Source: Acinetobacter sp. WU_MDCI_Axc73 (lineage in GTDB: Bacteria > Pseudomonadota > Gammaproteobacteria > Pseudomonadales > Moraxellaceae). Taken from it: a stretch of DNA of 64,000 nucleotides. Below are positions 45,222-52,944 of the stretch, piece by piece; position 1 is the stretch's first letter, and each line of letters begins with the position of its first letter. Location of the stretch: the NCBI RefSeq assembly GCF_025562455.1, contig NZ_JAHPRO010000003.1, positions 124,001 through 188,000 on the forward strand, in the 5' to 3' direction. Below the pieces are notes generated by a model that was not told where the DNA came from, did not search any database, and saw only the letters and a program-made list of their open reading frames with translations. A program made the translations under genes and the position numbers.

Positions 45222-46757
45222 ATGATAGAGTTTTTATTAGATCCCAGTATTTGGGTAGGGTTGCTGACCCTGATTGTATTAGAAATTGTTTTAGGAATTG
45301 ATAATCTGGTTTTTATCGCGATTTTGGCCGATAAACTTCCTCCAGAACAACGCGATAAAGCACGTGTTATTGGTTTGTCCTTAGCACTGATCATGCGCTT
45401 AGCACTTCTTTCCGTTATTTCATGGCTTGTTACACTGACGAAACCCTTGGTTGAAGTTGCAGGCATGTCATTTTCTGGACGAGATTTGATTCTGTTATTT
45501 GGTGGATTATTCCTTGTTTATAAGGCAGTCACTGAATTACATGAAAAAATGGAAGGTAAGCCTGAAATAAGAACAACATCTTCAGTGGCTTATGCTAGCT
45601 TTTGGGCAGTCGTGGCTCAGATTATTGTTTTAGATGCTGTATTTTCTCTTGATTCGGTGATCACCGCAATTGGTATGGTTGACAATATCTATGTGATGAT
45701 GACAGCTGTAACTGTTGCTGTGATTGTAATGTTGATTGCATCTAAACCTTTAACAGCCTTTGTGAATCGACATCCAACTGTCGTTATTTTATGTCTGAGT
45801 TTCTTGCTTTTAATTGGGGTAAGCCTGATTGCAGAAGGTATGGGTTTCCATATTCCAAAGGGTTATATTTACTCCGGTATCGGTGTAGCAATCTTGATTG
45901 AAGCCTTTAACCAATTTTCACAGCGCAATGTCGAAAAAAATCAGTCCAAGATTCCATTACGTCACCGAACTGCCAATGCCATTTTTAAAATGATGGGGGA
46001 GAAAGATCGAATTGCGACTGTGGATGAAAACTCTGACTCTCAAACATTATTTGTTAATGATGAGCGATATATGATTGGCGGTGTACTGACCCTCGCTGAA
46101 CGGACTGTGGCATCGATCATGACTCCTCGTTCTCAGATCTCGTGGGTCAATATTGATGATGACCCTGAACATATCCGTCAGCAGATTTTATCTGTGCCGC
46201 ACAGTTTGTTTCCCGTATGTCGCGGCAGTTTGGATAAAGTAATTACGGTTGCTCATGCTAAGGATTTAATTGATGCGCTGGATCATCCAGATCATGTCAA
46301 AGTTTTATTGAAGCGGCAGCGTCCCATCTTTATCTTTGAACGTATGAAAGTGATTGATGCGATTAATACCTTGCGTACTTCTAAAGGGTCACTGGTTTTA
46401 GTGAGTGATGAGTTTGGTACAGTACAAGGCCTGATCTCGCCACTAGATGTATTTGAAGCCATTGCGGGTGAATTTCCAGATGCCGATGAGCAGCCAGAAT
46501 TGGTAAAAATCGACGAGCGAACATGGCAAGCAACGGGTTTTTTGGATTTATATCAGCTTGAGCTTGAACTTGGCATGATCGAACTTATGCCAGAAGATGG
46601 TGAATATATCAGTGTTTCGGGCTTAATTATGGATAAAGCATCTTCACCGATTCAGATTGGTACCACTATTGATCATGAAGGCATTCGTTTTGAAGTATTG
46701 GAAATGGATGAAAATAGAATTAAGACAATCAAGATTACTTATCCCGTCGAAGAGTAA
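45222..46757 (+). CDS. TerC-family membrane protein with CBS and CorC domains
   Basis: A 511-residue protein. The TerC domain (about 1-240) has seven or so membrane helices and the acidic motifs [20 protein letters not shown] and [15 protein letters not shown], typical of the Mn/metal exporters TerC/Alx. A CBS pair (about 290-410, with [20 protein letters not shown]) and a C-terminal CorC_HlyC transporter-associated domain (about 425-508) follow. This three-part arrangement is common in proteobacteria and is thought to concern metal homeostasis; the substrate is not proven. The leader has features of translational control. A terminator follows. Confidence 0.88.
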   Translation: MIEFLLDPSIWVGLLTLIVLEIVLGIDNLVFIAILADKLPPEQRDKARVIGLSLALIMRLALLSVISWLVTLTKPLVEVAGMSFSGRDLILLFGGLFLVYKAVTELHEKMEGKPEIRTTSSVAYASFWAVVAQIIVLDAVFSLDSVITAIGMVDNIYVMMTAVTVAVIVMLIASKPLTAFVNRHPTVVILCLSFLLLIGVSLIAEGMGFHIPKGYIYSGIGVAILIEAFNQFSQRNVEKNQSKIPLRHRTANAIFKMMGEKDRIATVDENSDSQTLFVNDERYMIGGVLTLAERTVASIMTPRSQISWVNIDDDPEHIRQQILSVPHSLFPVCRGSLDKVITVAHAKDLIDALDHPDHVKVLLKRQRPIFIFERMKVIDAINTLRTSKGSLVLVSDEFGTVQGLISPLDVFEAIAGEFPDADEQPELVKIDERTWQATGFLDLYQLELELGMIELMPEDGEYISVSGLIMDKASSPIQIGTTIDHEGIRFEVLEMDENRIKTIKITYPVEE

Positions 46758-46800
46758 GATTCGTCTAAAACACGAGATTGCTAATCTAGATTGTAAAAAA

Positions 46801-46831
46801 CCTCATCAGTTTTAGGCTGATGGGGTTTTTA
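46801..46831 (+). terminator. Intrinsic terminator of terC
   Basis: Arms CCTCATCAG and CTGATGGGG (with a G-U pair) around TTTTAGG, followed by five T. It separates terC from the riboswitch-controlled gene. Confidence 0.9.
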
Positions 46832-46866
46832 TTTGAGCTACAAAATAAAATTGGACTTTTAAAAAC

Positions 46867-46882
46867 TGGCATGTACATTGCT
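46867..46882 (+). promoter_or_regulatory. Sigma-54-type promoter candidate
   Basis: TGGCATGTACATTGCT fits the -24/-12 consensus TGGCACG-N4-TTGCW with one mismatch and exact GG-GC spacing. Transcription would start near 46894, about 12 bases before the first glycine aptamer. A sigma-70 alternative (TATAAC at 46885-46890) has no acceptable -35 hexamer. Confidence 0.5.
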
Positions 46883-46904
46883 TATATAACAATATGAATT
46901 ATTG

Positions 46905-47092
46905 CAGGAGAGATGTTCCTGTGAACACGCCGAAGGAGCAACGACCCCGGAAACTCTCAGGCAAAAGGACTGTAATAATCGACATCAATCTGGAGAGAAG
47001 TATTTAAAATACTCACCGAAGGGGATGGTTAAAATAATTAATAGGAATTATTGAAAACCGAAGCTCTCAGGTACATAGACAGATGGGGCATT
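46905..47092 (+). ncRNA. Tandem glycine riboswitch
   Basis: Two glycine aptamers in series. The first (about 46905-47000) shows GGAGAG, CGCCGAAGGAGCAA, AAACTCTCAGGCAAAAGGAC and closing GGAGAGA. The second (about 47001-47092) shows CACCGAAGGGGATGG, AAAACCGAAGCTCTCAGGTA and CATAGACAGATGGGGC. These are the conserved cores of the family. The gene directly downstream is a DadA-like amino-acid dehydrogenase. A hairpin, TGAGATGA-GTT-TCATTTCA (47096-47114), follows and ends at the AAGGAG ribosome-binding site; this is the likely expression platform. In other bacteria such tandems usually switch glycine-catabolic genes on. Confidence 0.93.
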
Positions 47093-47125
47093 TTTTGAGA
47101 TGAGTTTCATTTCAAGGAGTTGTAT

Positions 47126-48370
47126 ATGTCTCATGTAATTGTGGTTGGTTCTGGAATCACGGGTGTCACGTCTGCTTATGAATTGGCTTTATTGGGCTAT
47201 GATGTCACGGTGATCGATCGGCATTTATTTCCTGCAATGGAAACCTCTTTTGCCAATGGTGGACAATTATCCGCGTGTAATGCTGAAGTCTGGAATCAAA
47301 AATCTACCGTGCTAAAAGGCATGAAGTGGATGTCTAAAAAAGATGCACCATTATTGCTTAATCCTTCTTTTGATGTTCATAAATATAGCTGGCTGTTTGA
47401 ATTTTTAGCCAATATTAAACACTATGAAACCAATACACTCGAAACGGTAAGACTAGCTTTGCTGGCTCGTAAACGTCTTTTTGAAATTGCTGAAAAGGAA
47501 CAGATAGATTTTGATCTGGAAAAACGTGGAATTTTACATATTTACCATACCGAGGCAGATTACAAAATTGCCAAAAATGTGAATGATATGCTGTGCAAGG
47601 GAACCTTGGGACGACATGCGGTAAGTCCAGAGGAAATTAAGCAAATTGAGCCTACACTTTCAGGTGATTACTATGGAGGTTATTACACACCAGATGATGC
47701 GACAGGTGATATCCATAAATTTACTGTAGGTTTGGCTGAAAAAACTAAAGCATATGGAGTGAAATATCGCTTTGGGCTGGATGTACAGCATGTACAACTG
47801 TCACAGCAGAGCGTGATTGTGTCTTGCCAGCCAAGCACAGAAAACGTGCTTGAACCAAAGGATCAGCCCATTCGTCTAGAAGCCGATGCAATTTTGATTT
47901 GTGGAGGTGTGGGGAGTTATCAACTGGCAGATATGTTGGGGGATCGAGTAAATGTTTATCCTGTGAAAGGCTATTCTATTACGATACATTTAAACGATCA
48001 AAAAAGTATTCAAAATGCGCCTTGGGTTAGTCTACTTGATGAAAGTGTCAAAATTGTAACTTCACGTTTAGGGGAAGATCGTCTTCGTGTCGCAGGAACG
48101 GCGGAATTTAATGGTTATAATCGTGATATTCGTGCAGATCGTATTCAACCCTTGATTAATTGGGTCAATGCCAACTTTGATATATCTACAGAACATGCTG
48201 TTCCATGGGCGGGTTTACGCCCAATGATGCCGAATATGATGCCTGTTATTAAACAAGGCAAGCATCCGCGTGTATTTTATAATACAGGACATGGGCATTT
48301 GGGTTGGACACTTTCAGCAGCAACAGCGGCTATTATCAGTCAGGAAATCGCGATGAAATTATCGGCCTGA
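47126..48370 (+). CDS. DadA-like FAD amino-acid dehydrogenase
   Basis: A 414-residue flavoprotein of the DadA/DAO family. The FAD-binding motif is VIVVGSGITGVTSAYELALL, followed by ETSFANGGQLSACNAEVWN, the GGYYTPDDATGDIHKFTVGL segment, PVKGYSITIHL and the C-terminal PWAGLRPMMPNMMPV and NTGHGHLGWTLS. Family members oxidise D-amino acids or glycine to keto acids, passing electrons to the respiratory chain. The upstream glycine riboswitch points to glycine, with glyoxylate as product; this is inference. The ATG at 47126 lies 6 bases after AAGGAG. It is a single gene with its own terminator. Confidence 0.85.
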   Translation: MSHVIVVGSGITGVTSAYELALLGYDVTVIDRHLFPAMETSFANGGQLSACNAEVWNQKSTVLKGMKWMSKKDAPLLLNPSFDVHKYSWLFEFLANIKHYETNTLETVRLALLARKRLFEIAEKEQIDFDLEKRGILHIYHTEADYKIAKNVNDMLCKGTLGRHAVSPEEIKQIEPTLSGDYYGGYYTPDDATGDIHKFTVGLAEKTKAYGVKYRFGLDVQHVQLSQQSVIVSCQPSTENVLEPKDQPIRLEADAILICGGVGSYQLADMLGDRVNVYPVKGYSITIHLNDQKSIQNAPWVSLLDESVKIVTSRLGEDRLRVAGTAEFNGYNRDIRADRIQPLINWVNANFDISTEHAVPWAGLRPMMPNMMPVIKQGKHPRVFYNTGHGHLGWTLSAATAAIISQEIAMKLSA

Positions 48371-48395
48371 CGCTATAAAATTAAAGATTGAAAAT

Positions 48396-48427
48396 AAAAA
48401 TGAGGGGGAGAGCAACCCTCATTTTTA
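48396..48427. terminator. Bidirectional terminator, dadA-like / LprI-like
   Basis: Arms AAAATGAGGG and CCCTCATTTT enclose GGAGAGCAA, flanked by A and T runs on both sides. It serves both convergent genes and touches the stop codon of the minus-strand gene. Confidence 0.88.
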
Positions 48428-49078
48428 GTCATAAAGACGATAGATACCGCTGAAACGTTCACAACCTTTCTGATCAGTTTTGACCACTAAAATGCTTTTC
48501 TGAAAATTAAAATTGTATTTACAATCATGTTCATTATCAAAGATTTGCTCTTTTTTATCAGGTGCTGTATACGCCAAAAAAGAAACTGTCTGACTATCGC
48601 TACGGTTGTTGGGATTGCGATATGCCGTGCCTTCAATTTTAATTTTATCTTTGCTTAGTTGATGAACTTGTAAATGAATTGCTTGTTGGGCAATTTTCCC
48701 ATGTTCAAATTTTAAAAAATGCTGGGTTAAACTTTGATTTAAAGACGTATAAAAGTTTAGGTCGTCATCGCGTAGTGCAAATTGTTGATCAATACAGTGT
48801 TGAGATTTACATTGTTGTAAACGATTGAACCAAAGCGAATGCGTGTCGTACAACAGTTTAATAGGCGCATCTGAAATCAGATAGGCAATTAGAAATTTAT
48901 TGTTGAGCTCATGGCGCGTTTCATGAAAATTTTCGGCGCAGATTTTCTTGCTAACAAATGACGCTTTATCATTATCACAATCAAATTGATCAGTTGCATA
49001 GGATGAAGAAAAGCAAAAACTGATCGTGAGTGCACAAACTACGTTTTTTAAAGGAAATCTACCTGTACGAGACGTCAT
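48425..49078 (-). CDS. Secreted LprI/DUF1311-like protein
   Basis: A 217-residue exported protein. A signal peptide (residues 1-28, with NVVCALTISFCFSSSYA) is followed by a Cys-rich segment, QFDCDNDKASFVSKKICAEN, then ELNNKFLIAY, LWFNRLQQCKSQHCIDQQF and LRDDDL. The spacing of Cys, Leu and Trp-x-x-R/L-x-x-C fits the LprI/DUF1311 pattern of putative lysozyme inhibitors. The C-terminal half (about 120-217) with Cys residues in NEHDCKYNF and KGCERFSGIYRLYD is not recognised. Localisation would be periplasmic. Family assignment comes from the pattern only and is moderate. Confidence 0.6.
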   Translation of the reverse strand: MTSRTGRFPLKNVVCALTISFCFSSSYATDQFDCDNDKASFVSKKICAENFHETRHELNNKFLIAYLISDAPIKLLYDTHSLWFNRLQQCKSQHCIDQQFALRDDDLNFYTSLNQSLTQHFLKFEHGKIAQQAIHLQVHQLSKDKIKIEGTAYRNPNNRSDSQTVSFLAYTAPDKKEQIFDNEHDCKYNFNFQKSILVVKTDQKGCERFSGIYRLYD

Positions 49079-49173
49079 GATCGCTTATACTTCCATTTCA
49101 GTGGCTAGACGTACTATAGCGAAACCAAAAGCTAGAATACAAGTTGTGGGATTTGTTTTATAAAGGAAAATAA

Positions 49174-49665
49174 ATGATATTACCAATTCGCATCGGTCAG
49201 GGTCTGGATGTGCATGCTTTTGAAGATGGAGACCATGTGACTTTAGCAGGCGTGAAAATTCCACATACACAGGGTTTAAAGGCACATTCTGATGGGGACG
49301 TAGTTTTACATGCCTTATCGGATGCATTATTGGGGGCTTTAGCACTTGGTGATATTGGCCAGCATTTTCCCGATACTGATCCAGATTTTAAAGGTGCAGA
49401 TAGTCGTGCATTGTTAAGACATGTCTATCAGCTCATTTTAGATCGTGGTTATATTTTAAATAATGCAGACATTACCGTCGCTTGTGAGCGCCCAAAACTT
49501 GCAAAGTATAATCTGGAAATGCGCCAGAGTATTGCAGATGTGTTGGAGGTGGATATTACTCAAATTAGCATCAAGGCAACTACAACTGAAAAGCTCGGCT
49601 TTACAGGCCGTCAAGAGGGAATCCTCTCAACGGCAACTGTTCTAATAATTCATCAAGTAAATTGA
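49174..49665 (+). CDS. ispF: 2-C-methyl-erythritol 2,4-cyclodiphosphate synthase
   Basis: A 163-residue trimeric enzyme of the MEP isoprenoid pathway. Metal and active-site motifs are RIGQGLDVHAF, KAHSDGDVVLHALSDALLGA, DIGQHFPDTDP, and the C-terminal SIKATTTEKLGFTGRQEGI. AAAGGA lies before the ATG. The 3' end overlaps the convergent phosphatase-like gene by 13 bases. The usual partner ispD is not adjacent. Confidence 0.96.
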   Translation: MILPIRIGQGLDVHAFEDGDHVTLAGVKIPHTQGLKAHSDGDVVLHALSDALLGALALGDIGQHFPDTDPDFKGADSRALLRHVYQLILDRGYILNNADITVACERPKLAKYNLEMRQSIADVLEVDITQISIKATTTEKLGFTGRQEGILSTATVLIIHQVN

Positions 49666-50177
49666 TTTGGATCGATCAAGGATTGTTGTAAATCTTGAGT
49701 TGCCATACGGCCTTGAAGTTGTAGGGCAACACTATGCATCAGTCCCGTCCATGTTTCATTCGGCTCCCAAATTTGATGCAATATCTCTTGTGCAGATTCG
49801 ATATCCATTCCTAAGAAATATTGGCGATACAGTGCCATTAAGCAACTAACACGATAATTTTTTGCGCAATGTATCCAGACGATTTCATTCGGGACTAGAT
49901 GGTCGATTAAATCCAGAACCAATAGGCACTGATCTGCCGCTGGCATTTCCCATAAAATCGGTAAATGAATATAGTTTAATCCTAGTTCAAGACAGATTCG
50001 GTCTTCTTGATCAAGGTGTGGATCGGCATCATTCAAGGCTAGATTGATGACCGTGCTACAGCCATATTCTTTAATATGGTGTAATTGCTCGGCTGTCGGT
50101 TGTCCTGAACTCAGTAGATGTTCATGGACTGGAGAGAAGTTCAGAATTTGTGATAAAGATTGTTCTAAAGTGGTCAT
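49653..50177 (-). CDS. Protein-tyrosine-phosphatase-like protein
   Basis: A 174-residue protein with the layout of small dual-specificity or DUF442-like phosphatases. It shows LSSGQPTAEQLHHIKEYGCS and TVINLALND, and an active-site-like loop IVWIHCAKNYRVSCLMALY near residues 99-117. Cys104 and Arg109 are separated by four residues, in contrast to the classical Cys-x5-Arg. Similar forms exist in bacterial phosphatase-like families, but activity is unproven. It overlaps the ispF 3' end. The ORF boundaries are firm and the function is tentative. Confidence 0.68.
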   Translation of the reverse strand: MTTLEQSLSQILNFSPVHEHLLSSGQPTAEQLHHIKEYGCSTVINLALNDADPHLDQEDRICLELGLNYIHLPILWEMPAADQCLLVLDLIDHLVPNEIVWIHCAKNYRVSCLMALYRQYFLGMDIESAQEILHQIWEPNETWTGLMHSVALQLQGRMATQDLQQSLIDPNQFT

Positions 50178-50343
50178 AGAAATACTGATATATCGTTAGA
50201 ATATAATAAGGTGTTCGTTTCAGCCAAAACTGAATGCTAACCGCATCATCATATTAGCTTTAAATTCCCTATAAAATCTACTGGATTGTTGATCAGAAAA
50301 TATGATCATTGATCATTAAGCATTCTTAAATCTAATCAATATA

Positions 50344-50372
50344 AAAAAACCCTTAATAAATAAGGGTTTTTA
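50344..50372 (-). terminator. Intrinsic terminator of the DAHP synthase gene
   Basis: On the minus strand AAACCCTTA-TTTA-TTAAGGGTTT is followed by T. It lies about 18 bases beyond the stop codon of the aroG-like gene. Confidence 0.88.
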
Positions 50373-50389
50373 TTGAATAGTTACTCAAA

Positions 50390-51502
50390 TTAGCGTTTTG
50401 GAAGTAACTCTTTAAGTTTTTCATGCATTTCAAGTAAAACTTGTTCTGTGGTATCCCAATCGATACAGCCATCGGTTACAGATTTACCATATTCAAGATC
50501 ACATAAGTTTTCAGGAATATCTTGACGACCACCTTTTAAATGACTCTCTACCATCACACCCACAATGGACTTGTTCCCGTCATTGATTTGTTCAACTACA
50601 TTACGTAATACCAAAGGTTGCAAGTAAGGGTCTTTATTTGAGTTGGCATGACTGGCATCAATCATAATTTTGTTGCTTACTTTGGCTTTGGCTAAAGCAG
50701 TTTCTGCTTCTGCTACAGAACCTGCATCATAATTTGGTTTGCCATTACCGCCACGCAACACTACATGTGCATAGGGGTTACCACTGGTACGAATCACGGA
50801 AACCTGACCATTTTCATTAAGGCCTAGGAAGCTATGACCATGCTTAACCGATTGCATTGCATTGGTCGCAACCGTTAAACCACCATCTGTCCCATTTTTA
50901 AAACCAACTGGAGAAGATAAACCAGATGACATTTCACGATGCGTCTGGCTTTCGGTAGTACGCGCGCCAATCGCAGACCAAGAAATCAAATCTTGGTAAT
51001 ACTGCGGTGAGTTCGGATCAAGCGCTTCGGTTGCGCATGGTAATCCTTTCTGGTTTAACTCAAGTAATAATTGACGACCAATACGTAGACCTTTCTCAAT
51101 ATTAAAAGAGTCATTCATATCTGGGTCATTAATGAGTCCTTTCCATCCTACAGTGGTACGTGGTTTTTCAAAATAAACACGCATCACGATGTAGAGTGTA
51201 TCTTTTACTTTTTCACTCAAAGCTTTTAAACGATCAGCATATTCATGTGCAGCTTTTGGATCATGAATAGAACAAGGGCCAATCACAACAAAAACACGTT
51301 TGTCTGTACCATCTAAAATATTACGGATGGTTTCGCGGCCTTTGAGAACGGTTTGATACGCATCTTCAGTCAATGGTAGTTCAGACTTTAATTCTGCTGG
51401 TGTTACAAGAGGATGGATGCTTTTAATATTAACGTCGTCGATATCTGGCTGAGAGACTGGATTAGACTGTAGAGTATTCATTGCTGTCACTGATTCGATC
51501 AT
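50390..51502 (-). CDS. aroG: 3-deoxy-7-phosphoheptulonate (DAHP) synthase
   Basis: A 370-residue type I DAHP synthase that joins phosphoenolpyruvate and erythrose 4-phosphate in the first step of the shikimate pathway. Motifs include VFVVIGPCSIHDPKAAHEYA, MRVYFEKPRTTVGWKGLIND, GARTTESQTHREMSSGLSSP, VGFKNGTDGGLTVA and MIDASHANSNKDP. The class with an N-terminal extension is feedback-regulated by Tyr, Phe or Trp; which applies cannot be read from sequence. ATGs at 51502 and 51481 are both possible starts. Confidence 0.93.
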   Translation of the reverse strand: MIESVTAMNTLQSNPVSQPDIDDVNIKSIHPLVTPAELKSELPLTEDAYQTVLKGRETIRNILDGTDKRVFVVIGPCSIHDPKAAHEYADRLKALSEKVKDTLYIVMRVYFEKPRTTVGWKGLINDPDMNDSFNIEKGLRIGRQLLLELNQKGLPCATEALDPNSPQYYQDLISWSAIGARTTESQTHREMSSGLSSPVGFKNGTDGGLTVATNAMQSVKHGHSFLGLNENGQVSVIRTSGNPYAHVVLRGGNGKPNYDAGSVAEAETALAKAKVSNKIMIDASHANSNKDPYLQPLVLRNVVEQINDGNKSIVGVMVESHLKGGRQDIPENLCDLEYGKSVTDGCIDWDTTEQVLLEMHEKLKELLPKR

Positions 51503-51563
51503 TGCTTAGGGTTATTTGTTTAACGAATATACCATGAAATAAGCGGTATCTGACTATATTTAC

Positions 51564-51600
51564 AACGGATTAATCATGTAAAAAAAACGATTAATCCGTT
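51564..51600. repeat. Inverted repeat between DAHP synthase and TauE genes
   Basis: Arms AACGGATTAATC and GATTAATCCGTT enclose an A-rich loop. On the minus strand the T run lies inside the loop rather than after the second arm, so it is at best an atypical terminator for the TauE-family gene. Confidence 0.55.
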
Positions 51601-51607
51601 AGATAGC

Positions 51608-52483
51608 TTATTTTGTGGTGGTTTTTTCGGCAGAAATAGTTTGAGTGATGGAAGATGTTTCAATAGGTTTGGCTTTAACAGGATGAATAATAAAGTTCAC
51701 ACCTAGGGCAAATAGAGTAATGCCCAAGACTTTACGGATAATTTTTTCAGGTAAACGTGAACTAATTAATGTACCGATTATGATCGCAGGAATTGAACCG
51801 ACTAATAACCACATGAGCAAGTGAAAATCGACATTACCCGCACTCATATGACTCAAACCAGCCACGAAAGTTAAGAGTACGGCATGTACCACATCTGAGC
51901 CAATGATACGAATCATGGGTAAATTGGGGAACATGATGACCAAAGCCATAATACCAAAAGCGCCAGCACCTACTGAAGATAAAGTCACAAAGATCCCTAA
52001 TATTATGCCCATAATGACGATAGGAACACGTTTGGTTTGTGCAATTTGTTGAGTAGTGAGTTCAACTTGATCTTTTTTACGAATTTTTGAAAATAGTTTT
52101 TCGATACGAGACCTAAAAATAATGGAAATGCCTGTTAATGTCAGCATAAAGCCCAAAACCATGGTCAAAACGGTTTTATAGTAAGTCGACTGACTCAAAT
52201 AATGTTCAAGCACCCAAGACGTTGCAAAAGATGCAGGAATACTGCCGATAGCAAGCCAGATGACAATGGGCCAGACGATATTGAGTTTTTTGGCATGTAC
52301 CAGAGAACCGCAAAATTTGGAAATTGCGGCATAGAGTAAGTCTGTACCAATTGCGATATGAGGTTCGATTCTAAAAAGGCTGATTAAGATAGGGGTCATT
52401 AACGAACCGCCACCTACGCCAGTGATACCCACACAGAAACCGACCAATACGCCTGCTAATATAAACTCAAGAGGACCAAACAT
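51608..52483 (-). CDS. TauE/SafE-family anion permease
   Basis: A 291-residue membrane protein with about eight helices. The duplicated family core is visible: FILAGVLVGFCVGITGVGGG near the N-terminus and VIMGIILGIFVTLSSVGAG in the second half. Members export sulfite, sulfoacetate or related organosulfur anions; no neighbouring sulfur gene helps to choose. The ATG at 52483 is preferred, with an in-frame TTG five codons earlier. It is transcribed in the same direction as the preceding iron-uptake operon but separated from it by a terminator. Confidence 0.85.
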   Translation of the reverse strand: MFGPLEFILAGVLVGFCVGITGVGGGSLMTPILISLFRIEPHIAIGTDLLYAAISKFCGSLVHAKKLNIVWPIVIWLAIGSIPASFATSWVLEHYLSQSTYYKTVLTMVLGFMLTLTGISIIFRSRIEKLFSKIRKKDQVELTTQQIAQTKRVPIVIMGIILGIFVTLSSVGAGAFGIMALVIMFPNLPMIRIIGSDVVHAVLLTFVAGLSHMSAGNVDFHLLMWLLVGSIPAIIIGTLISSRLPEKIIRKVLGITLFALGVNFIIHPVKAKPIETSSITQTISAEKTTTK

Positions 52484-52568
52484 GAATAAATCAGCCAAAT
52501 ATAAAAAACCTGCTTATCTTATGACTTTTTAAGATAAAGGATTGTGAATAATAATGCTTTGCTTATGC

Positions 52569-52597
52569 AAAAAAACGCTAAAGACAGCTTTAGCGTT
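52569..52597 (-). terminator. Terminator of the iron-uptake operon
   Basis: On the minus strand AACGCTAAAG-CTGT-CTTTAGCGTT, a perfect 10-base-pair stem, is followed by T. It closes the receptor-DUF3649-PepSY-DUF3325 unit. Confidence 0.92.
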
Positions 52598-52626
52598 GAA
52601 TAAATCAGCAAGTTAAGATTTGCAAA

Positions 52627-52944
52627 TTAAATTTTACGTCCTTTGGATGACTTAACGCGCTTATCGACTTTGGGTTTTAAATCATTGAGATACAATATAA
52701 GTGCAAAAACTAAAGGGGTAGCAAACAACCACCAACTGACAAAGCCAATCGAAGTACCATAAATAGCAATAAACAAACTTCCTGCAATTAAGAATAAAAG
52801 ACAGGCAAAAAGACGTAGCATGTTGATATGCTGGGTCATAAAATATAATTTAGATTTTTTAGTTTTTTCAATCTGTTTACTGCTTAGCGCAAATAAAATA
52901 TACATACCGAACACGATCAAAAAGATACCCAATACAATACTCAT
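52627..52944 (-). CDS. DUF3325-like small membrane protein
   Basis: A 105-residue protein with about three membrane helices and a basic C-terminus (KPKVDKRVKSSKGRK). It is the last gene of the operon with a TonB-dependent receptor, a DUF3649 protein and a PepSY protein. This matches the DUF3649-PepSY-DUF3325 trio known next to siderophore receptors. Similarity to DUF3325 is judged from size, hydrophobic pattern and context rather than a clear motif. The start overlaps the PepSY stop by four bases. Confidence 0.6.
   Translation of the reverse strand: MSIVLGIFLIVFGMYILFALSSKQIEKTKKSKLYFMTQHINMLRLFACLLFLIAGSLFIAIYGTSIGFVSWWLFATPLVFALILYLNDLKPKVDKRVKSSKGRKI

Noticed and set aside
45137..45466. 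Reverse-strand frame of 109 codons opposite terC
   Set aside because: It lies mostly antisense to the well-supported terC gene and its composition is that of a shadow frame.
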